From positions 620,001 through 684,000 of the forward strand of contig NZ_CP046103.1 of NCBI RefSeq assembly GCF_009707325.1: a stretch of DNA of 64,000 bases, read 5' to 3'. Positions 26,307-36,560 of the stretch are shown in pieces. The notes below the pieces were generated by a model. The model made no database searches, had not been told where the DNA came from, and saw nothing but the letters and a program-made list of their open reading frames with translations. The stretch comes from Pseudomonas sp. IB20. Its GTDB lineage: Bacteria > Pseudomonadota > Gammaproteobacteria > Pseudomonadales > Pseudomonadaceae. Both the position numbers and the translations under genes were made by a program. Each line of letters opens with the position of its first letter. Position 1 is the stretch's first letter.

Positions 26307-27914
26307 TCAGTGGCGGAAGTGGCGCATGCCGGTGAAGACCATGGCAATGCCGGCTTCGTCCGCAGCGGCGATGACTTCTGCATCACGCATTGAACCGCCC
26401 GGTTGGATCACGGCGGTAACACCGGCCTTCGCGGCATTGTCCAGGCCATCACGGAATGGGAAGAACGCATCGGAAGCCATTACCGAACCGACTACCTGCA
26501 AGCCTGCATGCTCAGCCTTGATCGCGGCGATACGCGCCGAGTTCACGCGGCTCATCTGGCCGGCGCCGACACCGATGGTCTGGCGGTTTTTGGCGTAGAC
26601 GATGGCGTTGGACTTAACGTATTTGGCGACTTTCCAGGCGAAGATCAGGTCGTTGATTTCCTGCTCGGTTGGCGCGCGTTTGGTCACGACCTTCAGGTCT
26701 TCGCTGCCGATCATGCCGATGTCGCGGCTCTGTACCAGCAAGCCGCCGTTGACGCGCTTGTAGTCCCAGGCAGCGGCACGGTCAGCCGACCACTCGCCGC
26801 AGGCCAGCAGGCGCACGTTGGCTTTGGCGGCAACAATGGCGCGGGCCTCGATGCTGACGGAAGGGGCGATGATCACTTCGACGAACTGACGCTCGACGAT
26901 GGCTTTGGCGGTTTCGGCATCCAGCTCGCGGTTGAAGGCGATGATGCCGCCGAACGCGGATTCGGTGTCGGTGGCATAGGCCAGTTCGTACGCCTGGCGG
27001 ATACCGCCTTCAGCGTCCGGGCTCACAGCCACGCCGCACGGGTTGGCGTGCTTGACGATCACGCAGGCCGGCTTGACGAAGCTCTTCACGCATTCCAGCG
27101 CGGCGTCGGTGTCGGCCACGTTGTTGTAGGACAGCTCTTTGCCTTGCAACTGGGTTGCGGTGGCGATGCCGACTTCAGCCGGCTTGGCCTCAACGTAGAA
27201 CGCCGCGCTCTGGTGCGGGTTCTCGCCGTAGCGCATTTCTTGGGCCTTGATGAACTGGCTGTTGAAGGTGCGCGGGAACTGGCTGCGACCTTCTGTGCTG
27301 AGGGTTTCAGCCGCCTGGTTCACGGTGCCCATGTAGTTGGCGATCATGCCGTCGTAGGCGGCGGTGTGTTCGAACGCCTTGAGCATCAGGTCGAAACGCT
27401 GGGCGTAGGTCAGGCCACCGGCTTTGAGGCTTTCGAGCACTTGGGCGTAGTCGCTGGCGTTAACCACGATGGCCACGTCTTTGTGGTTCTTGGCGGCAGA
27501 GCGGACCATGGTCGGGCCGCCGATATCGATGTTTTCGATGGCGGTCGGCAGGTCGCAGCCAGGCTTGTTGATGGTGGCTTCGAACGGGTAGAGGTTAACG
27601 GCCACCAGGTCGATCGGCTTGATGCCGTGCTCGGTCATGATGGCGTCGTCGATACCGCGACGACCGAGGATGCCACCGTGGATTTTCGGGTGCAGGGTCT
27701 TGACCCGACCGTCCATCATTTCTGCGAAACCGGTGTAGTCCGCGACTTCTACTGCGGCCACGCCGTTGTCCTGCAGCAGTTTGAAGGTCCCGCCCGTGGA
27801 GAGGATTTCCACACCCAGGGCTTCCAGCTCCCGGGCAAATTCGAGGATCCCGGTCTTGTCGGAAACACTGATCAAGGCGCGGCGGATCGGCAGGCGGGTA
27901 GTCTGGTCGGTCAT
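26307..27914 (-). CDS. purH: Bifunctional AICAR formyltransferase / IMP cyclohydrolase PurH
   Basis: 535 residues from the ATG at 27914 (M-T-D-Q-T-T-R-L), the normal PurH size; longer starts run into the fis terminator. The N-terminal IMP cyclohydrolase part has S-V-S-D-K-T-G and D-G-R-V-K-T-L-H-P. The C-terminal formyltransferase part has K-H-A-N-P-C-G and ends with P-G-G-S-M-R-D and F-T-G-M-R-H-F-R-H. It performs the last two steps to IMP. It is preceded by the dusB-fis terminator, so it likely has its own promoter. Confidence 0.97.
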   Translation of the reverse strand: MTDQTTRLPIRRALISVSDKTGILEFARELEALGVEILSTGGTFKLLQDNGVAAVEVADYTGFAEMMDGRVKTLHPKIHGGILGRRGIDDAIMTEHGIKPIDLVAVNLYPFEATINKPGCDLPTAIENIDIGGPTMVRSAAKNHKDVAIVVNASDYAQVLESLKAGGLTYAQRFDLMLKAFEHTAAYDGMIANYMGTVNQAAETLSTEGRSQFPRTFNSQFIKAQEMRYGENPHQSAAFYVEAKPAEVGIATATQLQGKELSYNNVADTDAALECVKSFVKPACVIVKHANPCGVAVSPDAEGGIRQAYELAYATDTESAFGGIIAFNRELDAETAKAIVERQFVEVIIAPSVSIEARAIVAAKANVRLLACGEWSADRAAAWDYKRVNGGLLVQSRDIGMIGSEDLKVVTKRAPTEQEINDLIFAWKVAKYVKSNAIVYAKNRQTIGVGAGQMSRVNSARIAAIKAEHAGLQVVGSVMASDAFFPFRDGLDNAAKAGVTAVIQPGGSMRDAEVIAAADEAGIAMVFTGMRHFRH

Positions 27915-27945
27915 TTCAATTTCCATCAAAAGCAAAGGAGTCAGC

Positions 27946-27976
27946 AAAAAAGGCGTCCGTTTTTTACGCGGGCGCC
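27946..27976 (-). terminator. Rho-independent terminator of dusB-fis
   Basis: On the minus strand: stem GGCGCCCG / CGGACGCC with one mismatch, loop of about 9, then TTTTTT. It starts 21 bases after the fis stop. Confidence 0.85.
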
Positions 27977-27996
27977 TTTCTGGTTTGATTGAATGC

Positions 27997-28317
27997 TTAC
28001 AGCAAATCGTACTGCTTGAGCTTTTTGCGCAAGGTGCCACGGTTGAGGCCCAGCAGCTCACTGGCTTTGGTCTGGTTGCCCTTGACGTAGTTCATCACGC
28101 TTTCGAGCAAGGGGGCCTCGACCTCGGAGAGCACCAGGTTGTACACGTCCGTGACGGAAGCGCCCTCAAGGTGGGCGAAATAATTGTGCAGCGCCTTCTC
28201 GACACTCCCGCGAAGGGTCTGGCCTTCTTCGCTCGGCGTGTTGAGGTGCTGTTTCAAATTGACGTTGTCGCTCACGGGTGTTGTTCCACTCACTAAAGTC
28301 TCGGTCATCATCGTCAT
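27997..28317 (-). CDS. fis: Nucleoid protein Fis
   Basis: 106 residues. The C-terminal helix-turn-helix [19 protein letters not shown] is typical of Fis and NtrC-like DNA-binding ends. Fis bends DNA and adjusts transcription with growth phase. It overlaps the dusB stop by 4 bases, as in the dusB-fis operon of gamma-proteobacteria. The hydrophilic N-terminus is longer than in E. coli (98 residues), normal for Pseudomonas. Confidence 0.96.
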   Translation of the reverse strand: MTMMTETLVSGTTPVSDNVNLKQHLNTPSEEGQTLRGSVEKALHNYFAHLEGASVTDVYNLVLSEVEAPLLESVMNYVKGNQTKASELLGLNRGTLRKKLKQYDLL

Positions 28318-29327
28318 GCGGCCACCCCCTCTCCGTCCCCTGTCCCCAGGCTCTTTTCGCGCTCGCTGAAAAACTCTCGAACGGTGGCGACCTGTGCATG
28401 CGTATCATCCAAACGATTGAACTGGGCGCGAAACTCCCTGGCGCCCGGCAAGGTTGCGAGATACCAGCCGACATGCTTGCGAGCAATGCGTACTCCCATC
28501 ACGTCTCCATAGAAGGCGTGCAGGGCGGCCAGATGCTCTAGCAGAATACGTTCCACCTCGGTCAGCTCCGGTGCCGGCAAGACTTCGCCGGTACGCAGAA
28601 AATGCTCGATCTCACGAAAAATCCATGGCCGCCCCTGGGCGGCCCGGCCTATCAACAAGCCATCGGCACCGGTTGCGTGCAGCACGCGCCGGGCTTTCTC
28701 GGCTGAATCGATATCGCCATTGGCAAACACCGGAATCGACACCGCCTGCTTGATCGCGGCAATGGTGTCGTACTCGGCTTCACCGGTGTAAAGGTCGGCG
28801 CGGGTGCGGCCATGCACCGCCAGCGCTGTAATGCCTGCCTGTTCGGCGATCTTCGCCACCGTCAGGCCGTTCTTGTTGTCCCGGTCCCAGCCGGTACGAA
28901 TCTTCAGGGTGACCGGCACATCCACTGCGGCGACAACGGCCTGCAGGATCTCGGCTACCAATTGCTCATCTTTCAACAGGGCGGAACCGGCGGCCTTGTT
29001 GCAGACCTTCTTGGCCGGGCAGCCCATGTTGATATCGATGATCTGTGCGCCCAACTCCACGTTGGCCCGGGCCGCAGCCGCCAGCATCTGTGCATCACCA
29101 CCGGCGATCTGGACCGAGCGGGGCTCGGGATCACCTTCGTGGATCATGCGCATCCGCGATTTGCGGGTGTTCCACAAGCTCATGTCGCTGGTGACCATTT
29201 CAGAGACTACTAGACCCGCGCCCAAACGCTTGCACAGCTGACGAAAGGGCTGGTCGGTGACGCCTGCCATCGGGGCGAGGATCAAGCCATTTGGCAATGT
29301 GTATGGGCCGATGCGTACCGCCGACAT
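28314..29327 (-). CDS. dusB: tRNA-dihydrouridine synthase B
   Basis: 337 residues, an FMN-dependent TIM barrel. It has the opening L-A-P-M-A-G-V-T-D, catalytic-region M-G-C-P-A-K-K-V-C near residue 101, H-G-R-T-R near 169 and the FMN-binding A-N-G-D-I near 200. It reduces uridines in the D-loop of tRNA. First gene of the dusB-fis operon. The last residues after the helical domain are acidic and variable. Confidence 0.96.
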   Translation of the reverse strand: MSAVRIGPYTLPNGLILAPMAGVTDQPFRQLCKRLGAGLVVSEMVTSDMSLWNTRKSRMRMIHEGDPEPRSVQIAGGDAQMLAAAARANVELGAQIIDINMGCPAKKVCNKAAGSALLKDEQLVAEILQAVVAAVDVPVTLKIRTGWDRDNKNGLTVAKIAEQAGITALAVHGRTRADLYTGEAEYDTIAAIKQAVSIPVFANGDIDSAEKARRVLHATGADGLLIGRAAQGRPWIFREIEHFLRTGEVLPAPELTEVERILLEHLAALHAFYGDVMGVRIARKHVGWYLATLPGAREFRAQFNRLDDTHAQVATVREFFSEREKSLGTGDGEGVAA

Positions 29328-29510
29328 AGGACTTCCCTGTTGTGGGGCCGGATCATTAGAGTTCGAAAAAGGGTTGGCATGATACCCGCTCTCGATGACT
29401 GGATAAAGGCTGAATTGGATAAAATCTGAACAGTTATTTCTTTATCGCCGCTGGTTTGGTTGCGCAGCCCAGTCAATAATCTGCCGTCAAACCTCGACGC
29501 GTGTGCCGCC
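29328..29510. other. Intergenic region upstream of dusB
   Basis: 183 bases. AT-rich on the right; it must hold the dusB promoter. No repeat, small gene or clear terminator was seen. Confidence 0.4.
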
Positions 29511-30759
29511 TCACTCGGGCGAGTGGAAACTCAGGCTGTAATTCACGGCTTTATTGCCTGGATCGAGTATGTCCAAGGAGATATGGATCGGTGTCTGCGA
29601 AGGCATTTCGCTCACTCCGGCAAGCTCACCACTCAGGTATTCGGCCGGTTTGAAGCGACGACTGGCAATCAGTCCGCCGTTCAAATCGGCGAAGCGCAGT
29701 TCCAGCAGCGGGAAGGGCTGGGAGAACGTCGCGCGGTTATAGAGGATTGCATCCACCACCAGCGCTCCGGCGAACTCCGGGTTGCTGCGCACCACCAGGT
29801 TGCTGCTCTTGATATGTGCGATATCGACCCGTGATGGCACGGTGCAGCCCAGTGTGGGGCACAGTTGCTGGAACCATGGGCGGTAGGCGTCCTGGCGGGC
29901 CAGTTCGTCGAATTGATAGGCGATGTACTGGCCTGCGAGGCCCGCAGCAGCCAGCAAAACCAGGATGATCCAGATAAGGCGACGGCCCCAGCCGGATGGA
30001 CGTTTCTGCGCGTAAAGATGCAGTGGGTCGTCTTCCAGGTCCTGGAGGACGGCGTCGTGAAGGCCGGCATCGGGGCGCGGGCGCTTGCGACGCGGCTGAG
30101 GGCGTTCTTCAGGCTCGGGCTCGTCCACGGCATGGGTCAGGGGCGTGAACGGCGGGTCGAAGTCGTCATCGTCAGGGGAGGAGCGCAACAGCGGCTCTTT
30201 GTCGATATCGCCCGTGTGAAACGACATCGATGGCTCGGTGCGCTGCTTGGTCGCAGCCGCCGGTTCAGGCTCGTCTTCGGGCGCTTGGGGGCGTTCTTCA
30301 GGCGGTTCGCTGAACAGGCTGGCGGCCCATTTTTCTTCGTCGGCCTTAACGGTGCCGCGGGTGGCGCTGAGTGAGTCCTCAGGTTGCCGGCGGTCGACGT
30401 TTGCCTGACGGCGTTCCAGCTTGGCCAGTTCTTGTCGAGTCGTCCAGCTTGGCCAGTTCTTCGTCGAGGTCCAGGTTGTCGAGGTCCAGGTCTTCGGCGG
30501 CCCACTGTTTCTGGCTGATGGCCCTTGGTATTGCGGGGGCTGCCTTGGGCGTCGGTTGAACCGCTGGTTCAACCGCAGCTGGCTGTTCAGGTTTCGACGC
30601 TGATGCCCCGGCACGCTGCTCCAGCAACTGGCGAATCGCGTTGAACACTTGCAGGCACGAGCCGCAACGTACCACGCCACGGGCCACGTTCAATTGAGCG
30701 TGGCTGACGCGAAAACGCGCTTGGCAATGTGGGCACTGGGTGACGAAACTGTCGGTCAT
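29511..30759 (-). pseudogene. Zinc-ribbon / DUF3426 membrane protein, frameshifted
   Basis: Two overlapping frames make one protein. The first (30759 down to about 30440) carries an MJ0042-type zinc ribbon C-P-H-C-x-A-R-F ... C-G-S-C-L-Q-V-F and an acidic linker. The second (about 30440 to 29511) carries the rest of the linker, one membrane segment (W-I-I-L-V-L-L-A-A-A-G-L) and a C-terminal DUF3426 domain. The direct repeats of GAACTGGCCAAGCTGGA on the coding strand are 28 bases apart, one base out of register, so a single extra base between 30432 and 30447 explains the break. Gene order prmA-this-dusB is the Pseudomonas norm. Either a real mutation or a sequencing error; function unknown. 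Confidence 0.85.
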
Positions 30760-30789
30760 GCGGCCATCCGATTCAGGCAAGCGCTCATT

Positions 30790-31668
30790 CTAGCGCCGAC
30801 GCCCACTGATGCGTACCCAGCCATCGCGGTTGGCGATCGGGTCCAGCTCGAAGTCCTTAGCATAGGCCGCCGCCACATCTTCGCCTTGCTCGGCGAGGAT
30901 GCCCGACAGCGCCAGGCGGCCACCTGGCTTGACCAGGCTCGACAGCTGCGGCGCCAGGGCTACCAGTGGCCCTGCGAGGATGTTGGCCACCAACACATCG
31001 GCCTGCACCTGGGGCAGTTGCTCGGGCAGGTAGAGTGGGAATTTGCCCTCAGGGATGTGGTTGCGCCCAGCGTTATCGCGGGAGGCTTCCAGGGCTTGCA
31101 CGTCGATGTCCGTGCCTACAGCTTGCTTGGCGCCCAGCAGCAGGGCGGCAATCGCCAGGATCCCTGAGCCGCAGCCGAAATCGAGCACGTTGCAGTCGGC
31201 CAGGTCCTGGCCGTCGAGCCATTCCAGGCACAGCGCGGTGGTGGGGTGGGTGCCGGTGCCGAACGCCAGGCCCGGGTCGAGCAGCAGGTTGACCGCCTCT
31301 GGCTCAGGCGCGGCGTGCCAGCTCGGCACGATCCACAGGCGCTGGCCGAAACGCATCGGCTGGAAGTTGTCCATCCAACTGCGCTCCCAGTCCTGGTCTT
31401 CGATCACTTCGCTGTGATGCTCGGGCAGCGGGCTACCGGTGAGCAGTTGCATATGGGCCAGGACGGCGGCGGCATCGGTGCCGTCTTCGAACAGGGCCAG
31501 CAAGTGGGTGTGGGACCACAGCGGCGTGGTGTTGAGTTCGGGTTCGAAGATCGGTTGGTCTTCGGCGTCCATGAAGGTCACCGACACGGCGCCCACTTCG
31601 AGGAACGCGTCTTCGTAGGTTTCGGCTTGTTCTGGGCTGATGGCGAGACGGACTTGCAGCCAAGGCAT
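30790..31668 (-). CDS. prmA: Ribosomal protein L11 methyltransferase PrmA
   Basis: 292 residues from the ATG at 31668 (M-P-W-L-Q-V-R-L); the frame stays open upstream but similarity starts here. The SAM site [15 protein letters not shown] is near residue 161, and G-T-G-T-H-P-T-T lies before it. It trimethylates L11 at several positions. It lies between accC and the DUF3426 gene on the same strand. Confidence 0.96.
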   Translation of the reverse strand: MPWLQVRLAISPEQAETYEDAFLEVGAVSVTFMDAEDQPIFEPELNTTPLWSHTHLLALFEDGTDAAAVLAHMQLLTGSPLPEHHSEVIEDQDWERSWMDNFQPMRFGQRLWIVPSWHAAPEPEAVNLLLDPGLAFGTGTHPTTALCLEWLDGQDLADCNVLDFGCGSGILAIAALLLGAKQAVGTDIDVQALEASRDNAGRNHIPEGKFPLYLPEQLPQVQADVLVANILAGPLVALAPQLSSLVKPGGRLALSGILAEQGEDVAAAYAKDFELDPIANRDGWVRISGRRR

Positions 31669-31779
31669 GGCGGGCACCTTTGAAAAAATGAGTGTGCGAC
31701 CGGCTGGGTCGCGAAAGGGCGCAAGTTTACGCGAGCGGCGTGCAGAAGACGACTGTGCTGACTGCACACTCAGTCCAAA

Positions 31780-31860
31780 TGTGGGAAGGGCTTATGTGGG
31801 CGCCGGGCTTGCCTGCGATGCAGGCGCGTTCCGCCAGCTCCCACACAAGCCAGCGCCCAC
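31780..31860. repeat. REP-type repeat between accC and prmA
   Basis: Units around ATGTGGGAAGGGCTTATGTGGGCGCC and GCCAGCTCCCACACAAGCCAGCGCCCACA; degenerate and partly nested. Confidence 0.65.
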
Positions 31861-31893
31861 AGGATTTTGTGCTGTTCTTGATAGCCCAGAAAC

Positions 31894-31921
31894 AACAAAG
31901 CCGCCCGAAGGCGGCTTTGTT
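31894..31921 (-). terminator. Terminator after accC
   Basis: A perfect 12-base stem AACAAAGCCGCC / GGCGGCTTTGTT with a 4-base loop, 11 bases past the accC stop. The T-rich right arm (TTTGTTGTTT) serves as the U-tract. Confidence 0.88.
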
Positions 31922-31931
31922 GGGGGAACAC

Positions 31932-33293
31932 TTACTGGTTAGCCAGCTTGTGTTCCAGGTAGTGAATGTTCACACCACCTTCGCAGAAGCCTTCATCACG
32001 AACCAGATCCCGATGCAGTGGGATGTTGGTTTTGATGCCGTCAACCACGATTTCGTCCAGGGCGTTACGCATACGGGCCATGGCCTCGTCGCGGGTAGCG
32101 CCCCAGGTGATCAGCTTGCCGATCAGCGAGTCGTAGTTGGACGGAACCTTGTAGCCGCTGTACAGGTGCGAATCGACGCGAACGCCGTTGCCGCCTGGAG
32201 CATGGAAATGCTTGACCAGGCCTGGACTTGGGATAAAGGTTTTCGGGTCTTCGGCGTTGATCCGGCACTCCAGGGAGTGGCCGTGGATCTTCACGTCGTC
32301 CTGGGTAAAGGACAGCACATTGCCGGCGGCGATGCTCAGCATCTCCTTGACGATGTCGATACCGGTGACCATCTCCGACACCGGGTGCTCTACCTGCACA
32401 CGAGTGTTCATCTCGATGAAGTAGAAACGGCCGTTCTCGTAGAGGAACTCGAAAGTACCGGCGCCACGGTAGTTGATGTCGATGCAGGCCTTGACGCAAC
32501 GAGCCAGAACTTCCTGGCGCGCGGTTTCATCCAGGCCCGGTGCCGGTGCTTCTTCCAGTACCTTCTGGTGACGACGTTGCAGCGAGCAATCGCGGTCGCC
32601 CAGGTGGATGGCGTGGCCTTGGCCGTCGGACAGAACCTGCACTTCCACGTGACGTGGGTTAGTCAGGTACTTCTCCAGGTAGACCATCGGGTTGCCGAAC
32701 CAGGCAGCCGCTTCAGAGCGAGTCTGTTTGGCGGCTTCGATCAGCTCTTCTTCCTTGTGCACCACGCGCATGCCGCGACCACCACCGCCACCGGCGGCCT
32801 TGATGATCACCGGGTAGCCGACTTCACGACCAATGCGCAGAGCCGTTTCTTCGTCTTCAGGCAGTGGGCCGTCGGAACCTGGAACGGTGGGTACGCCGGC
32901 GGCGATCATGGCGTCCTTGGCCGATACCTTGTCGCCCATCAGGCGAATGGTGTCGGCTTTCGGGCCGATGAAGGCAAACCCGGATTTTTCCACCTGTTCG
33001 GCGAAATCGGCGTTTTCCGCGAGGAAGCCGTAGCCCGGGTGGATGCCATCAGCGCCGGTCACTTCAGCGGCCGCGATGATGTTGGAGACTTTCAGGTACG
33101 AGTTGGTCGCCAGTGGCGGGCCGATGCAGATGCCCTCGTCGGCCAGCTTCACGTGCATCAATTCGGTGTCGGCCGTCGAGTAAACAGCGACGGTCTTGAT
33201 GCCCTCTTCCTTACAGGCGCGCAGGATACGCAGCGCGATCTCGCCGCGGTTGGCGATCAGGACTTTTTGCAGTTTCTTCGCAGGTTTCAACAT
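31932..33293 (-). CDS. accC: Acetyl-CoA carboxylase biotin carboxylase subunit AccC
   Basis: 453 residues from the ATG at 33293, which has GGAGCG just upstream; an in-frame ATG at 33314 overlaps accB. It has [13 protein letters not shown] near residue 9, the glycine-rich [11 protein letters not shown] near 165, and [10 protein letters not shown] near 294. It carboxylates biotin on AccB with ATP and bicarbonate, in the first step of fatty-acid synthesis. accB-accC form one operon. Confidence 0.97.
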   Translation of the reverse strand: MLKPAKKLQKVLIANRGEIALRILRACKEEGIKTVAVYSTADTELMHVKLADEGICIGPPLATNSYLKVSNIIAAAEVTGADGIHPGYGFLAENADFAEQVEKSGFAFIGPKADTIRLMGDKVSAKDAMIAAGVPTVPGSDGPLPEDEETALRIGREVGYPVIIKAAGGGGGRGMRVVHKEEELIEAAKQTRSEAAAWFGNPMVYLEKYLTNPRHVEVQVLSDGQGHAIHLGDRDCSLQRRHQKVLEEAPAPGLDETARQEVLARCVKACIDINYRGAGTFEFLYENGRFYFIEMNTRVQVEHPVSEMVTGIDIVKEMLSIAAGNVLSFTQDDVKIHGHSLECRINAEDPKTFIPSPGLVKHFHAPGGNGVRVDSHLYSGYKVPSNYDSLIGKLITWGATRDEAMARMRNALDEIVVDGIKTNIPLHRDLVRDEGFCEGGVNIHYLEHKLANQ

Positions 33294-33310
33294 CGAAGGC
33301 GCTCCGCGGT

Positions 33311-33769
33311 TCAAACGATGGTGAACAGCGGCTGGTCGTACTCAACCGGCTGACCGTTTTCTACCAGGATGGATTCGATGACGCCGGCTTTTTCAGCTGT
33401 GATGTGGTTCATCATTTTCATCGCTTCAACGATGCAGATGGTGTCGCCCACTTTCACGGTCTTGCCGACTTCAACGAAGGCTGGCGAGGTCGGTGCCGGG
33501 GTGCGGTAGAACGTACCGACCATTGGCGACTTGACCACGAAGCCGTTCAGTACAGGCGCAGCCGGTGCGGCAGGCGCTGCAGCAGCAGGTGCGGCGGCTG
33601 GAGCAGCCGCTGGAGCCGGTGCTTGCATTTGCGGTGCGTAGAACTGTTGGGCTGGGGTCTTGCTGTGACGGCTGATCCGTACGGACTCCTCGCCTTCCTT
33701 GATTTCCAGCTCGTCGATACCGGATTCTTCCAGCAGTTCGATCAGTTTCTTAACTTTACGGATATCCAT
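33311..33769 (-). CDS. accB: Biotin carboxyl carrier protein AccB
   Basis: 152 residues. The N-terminal helix region [16 protein letters not shown] is followed by an Ala/Pro-rich hinge (about 50-75) and the biotinyl domain with E-A-M-K-M, whose lysine is biotinylated. It carries the carboxyl group from AccC to the transferase. It stands 17 bases upstream of accC and 24 bases downstream of aroQ on the same strand, so the three may be one transcript. Confidence 0.97.
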   Translation of the reverse strand: MDIRKVKKLIELLEESGIDELEIKEGEESVRISRHSKTPAQQFYAPQMQAPAPAAAPAAAPAAAAPAAPAAPVLNGFVVKSPMVGTFYRTPAPTSPAFVEVGKTVKVGDTICIVEAMKMMNHITAEKAGVIESILVENGQPVEYDQPLFTIV

Positions 33770-33793
33770 GAATCATCAACTCCCAAGGGTCGG

Positions 33794-34249
33794 TCAGGGG
33801 CGCTTGGCCGGTTGTTCAAGCTGTTCCAGGGCGGCCTCCAGGGCCAGTCGGTAACCGCTGGCGCCAAGGCCGCAGATCACTCCTACCGCTACGTCGGAGA
33901 AGTAAGAGTGATGGCGGAAAGGTTCGCGTTTGTACACGTTGGACAAATGCACTTCGATGAATGGGATGCTCACCGCCAGCAGCGCGTCACGTAATGCAAC
34001 ACTCGTGTGCGTAAAAGCGGCGGGATTGATCAGGATAAAGTCCACGCCTTCGCCGCGCGCGGCATGGATGCGATCAATCAATTCGTACTCGGCATTGCTT
34101 TGCAGGTAGAGCAAATGGTGGCCGGCATCACGAGCCCTCTGTTCCAGATCGAGGTTGATCTGTTCCAGGGTCACTGCCCCGTAGACGCCCGGTTCGCGGG
34201 TGCCGAGCAGGTTCAGGTTGGGTCCGTGAAGAACCAATAAGGTCGCCAT
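33794..34249 (-). CDS. aroQ: Type II 3-dehydroquinate dehydratase AroQ
   Basis: 151 residues. The lid loop G-T-R-E-P-G-V-Y-G (arginine and tyrosine catalytic), [17 protein letters not shown] and V-H-L-S-N near residue 103 are all present. It dehydrates 3-dehydroquinate in the shikimate pathway. The start has AAGGAA at a good distance. In several Pseudomonas I recall dsbD (dipZ) upstream of aroQ; it is absent here. Confidence 0.97.
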   Translation of the reverse strand: MATLLVLHGPNLNLLGTREPGVYGAVTLEQINLDLEQRARDAGHHLLYLQSNAEYELIDRIHAARGEGVDFILINPAAFTHTSVALRDALLAVSIPFIEVHLSNVYKREPFRHHSYFSDVAVGVICGLGASGYRLALEAALEQLEQPAKRP

Positions 34250-34545
34250 CGGCTGTTCCTTGTTATTGATGTGGGTACGGCAGAACTCGGCGACTATGCC
34301 GCAAAGCGTTTGTGACTGTCCAGTTCTATGCAGTAGGCGGCACGATTAGCGAGGATTGCGCAAAATTTGTGACTGCGGGTCAGATTCCGGTCATTGGTAA
34401 GACGGCCCGAAATCGGCGCGGATCCACTGTGGTAGCGGGCTTGCCTGCGATAGCGGCAGGTCAGCCAGCCTATCTTGCACAGGCATACCGCTATCGCAGG
34501 CAAGCCCGCTCCCACATTTTAATCTCCGCATGACGGGCGATTGGG
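34250..34545. other. Intergenic region between chemoreceptor gene and aroQ
   Basis: 296 bases. They hold the aroQ promoter side and a REP doublet (34424-34519). No coding remnant was recognised. Confidence 0.5.
34424..34519. repeat. REP doublet
   Basis: GCGGGCTTGCCTGCGATAGCGG at 34436-34457 faces its inverse CCGCTATCGCAGGCAAGCCCGC at 34488-34509, followed by TCCCACA. Confidence 0.88.
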
Positions 34546-36519
34546 TCAGACGCGGAAGGCTTGCACGGCCGTGTTGAGCTGCCCGCCCAGCACCAGCAGG
34601 TGTTCGCCTTGGCGACGGCCCTGGCCAATGCGCAGCAAATTGTCCTCACCCAGCTGGTGAATCCGCTCGCTGTTATCGCGAATCTCACTGACGGCGCCAC
34701 TTTGCTGTGCGGTTACATCGGCGATGCGCACCGCCGTGTCGGAAATGGTTTGGATAGCCCCGACGATTTCATCCAAGGCACCGTCCGCCGCCTGGGCTTG
34801 CTGGGCAGTGGCTTCGGCGTGTTCGACCTGGGTGCGCATGCCTTGCACCGATTGGTGGGCGGCGGTTTGCAGGCCGGCGATCAGCGTCTGGATTTCGGCC
34901 GTGGCGCCGGCGGTGCGTTGCGCCAGCGAGCGCACTTCATCGGCGACCACGGCAAACCCGCGCCCGGCCTCACCGGCACGCGCAGCTTCGATGGCGGCGT
35001 TGAGCGCCAGCAGGTTGGTCTGGTCGGCAATCGCGCGAATCACCGTCAGCACACCGCCAATGGTGGCGGATTCTTCGGCGAGTTTTTCGATCATCTGCGC
35101 GTTTTGCTGCACTTCGCCCACCAGGGCATGCAGCCCGGTCAGGCTCAGGCCGATCACGCGTTGGCCCTGTTCCACGGCCTGGCCCGCACTGCGGCTGGCA
35201 CCGGCGGCCTGGCTGGCATCACCGGCCACTTGCTGGATGGTCGCCTCCAGTTCACCCAGCGAATCACGGATCTGCGCGGTGTCCCCGGCCTGGCGCTCGG
35301 CACCGTCGTGCAGACCGCTGCTCAGCTCGGCGAGGGCGCGGCTGCTACCGGCCACTTCTTCGGCATTGCCGCGAATGGTGCCGACCAAATCGACCAGATA
35401 AGCGCGCAGGCGGTTGAGCGAGGCTTCGATATCGTGCAGCTCGCGGTTGGTCTTGCCCAAGGCAATCGGTCGGCTGAAGTCGCCTTCGGCCCAGGTCGAC
35501 AAGGCGGGTGCGAGGTTGGTGAGTACGCGCGCCAGCTTCCTTTGTAGCGTGTCGATCAGCAGCGCGATCAGCAGAATCAGGCCGATCATCACGCCTTGCA
35601 TCAGGCGCACTTCGCCCTGGATCTTGGCGTGTTGCGCGCGCACTACCGGCTCCAGGCCAGCGATGGCTTGCTGCACGGTAGCGATTTTCACATGGGTGCT
35701 GTCGGCCAGCGCGGTGCGCAGTTGGATCTGGTCGCGGGTGCGTTTGAGTTCGGCGGGGTAGCGGGTCAGCAGGCTGTTGAGTTCGCGCTTGAGGTCGACG
35801 CCAGTGTCTTGGGCTTCGGTTTTCTCGGTGTTTTCCAGGCCCATCATGGCGGAAAAGTCATCAGTGTTGGACTCGGCACTGGCCTTAACGCCGAGCAACG
35901 GCAGCTGCGCCAAGAGGTCCGCCTGGGTGCGGATGCTGGCGACTTCGCGCTCCACATCATCCGCCAGTTCCGCGCGCCCGCTGCTCACCAGCTTGTCGCG
36001 GGCCAGGGACAGCTTGCCCAAGTGCTGGGACGCGGCCAGCAACGGCGGCAGATAACGCGAGGCCTCGGGCGAGTTGACGCCCATGGCGTACTGGCTCAGT
36101 TGCTCCAGGTTCGCGCCCAATTCGCGTTCGGCTTGCAACAGCAGGGCTTGCGGGTCGCCGGCCAGTTTGCCGGCGGCCAGCAGGTCGGTTTTGCTGAAGG
36201 TGTCGAGGTCTACCAGGCTGGGACGCAGGTTTTGCGCCAGCTCTGCGGGCAGTTCGTCCAAGTGCTGCAACAGGCTTTCGAGGCTCTGGCCGGCACTGCT
36301 CAAGCGCAGGGCATCGCCGCTGGCCAAATAGTCGTCGATGTTGCGCGCGGCTTGGTTCTGAAAGGTTTGCGACAGGCCCAGGTAGCGTTCCATCAGCAAA
36401 TAAGGCCGCTCCAGCGCCCGTTGCGACCACCACAGCGTCGCCCCAAGCGCCAGGCACACGGCCACCAGAAGGAGGGTATTCAGATTGGTCAGCAGCTTCA
36501 GGCGCATGCGTGGTTTCAA
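34546..36519 (-). CDS. Methyl-accepting chemotaxis protein (CtpL position)
   Basis: 657 residues. A first membrane segment (about 12-30), a large periplasmic sensing region (about 32-300, all-helical), a second membrane segment (about 308-326), a HAMP-like stretch, and a signalling domain with the invariant tip [17 protein letters not shown] and A-V-V-A-D-E-V-R. It would report a ligand to CheA-CheW. The start shown is a TTG at 36519; an ATG at 36507 is equally possible. Its place between aroQ and gcbA is that of P. aeruginosa CtpL (PA4844, phosphate and chloroaniline taxis), but the ligand here is not shown by sequence. Confidence 0.9.
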   Translation of the reverse strand: MKPRMRLKLLTNLNTLLLVAVCLALGATLWWSQRALERPYLLMERYLGLSQTFQNQAARNIDDYLASGDALRLSSAGQSLESLLQHLDELPAELAQNLRPSLVDLDTFSKTDLLAAGKLAGDPQALLLQAERELGANLEQLSQYAMGVNSPEASRYLPPLLAASQHLGKLSLARDKLVSSGRAELADDVEREVASIRTQADLLAQLPLLGVKASAESNTDDFSAMMGLENTEKTEAQDTGVDLKRELNSLLTRYPAELKRTRDQIQLRTALADSTHVKIATVQQAIAGLEPVVRAQHAKIQGEVRLMQGVMIGLILLIALLIDTLQRKLARVLTNLAPALSTWAEGDFSRPIALGKTNRELHDIEASLNRLRAYLVDLVGTIRGNAEEVAGSSRALAELSSGLHDGAERQAGDTAQIRDSLGELEATIQQVAGDASQAAGASRSAGQAVEQGQRVIGLSLTGLHALVGEVQQNAQMIEKLAEESATIGGVLTVIRAIADQTNLLALNAAIEAARAGEAGRGFAVVADEVRSLAQRTAGATAEIQTLIAGLQTAAHQSVQGMRTQVEHAEATAQQAQAADGALDEIVGAIQTISDTAVRIADVTAQQSGAVSEIRDNSERIHQLGEDNLLRIGQGRRQGEHLLVLGGQLNTAVQAFRV

Positions 36520-36560
36520 CCGACAGCAAAAGATAAGTGCCTGAAGTTATTGCGTTTCCA

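Noticed and set aside
26403..27992. A 529-residue plus-strand frame opposite purH
   Set aside because: Shadow of purH caused by GC bias at the third codon position.
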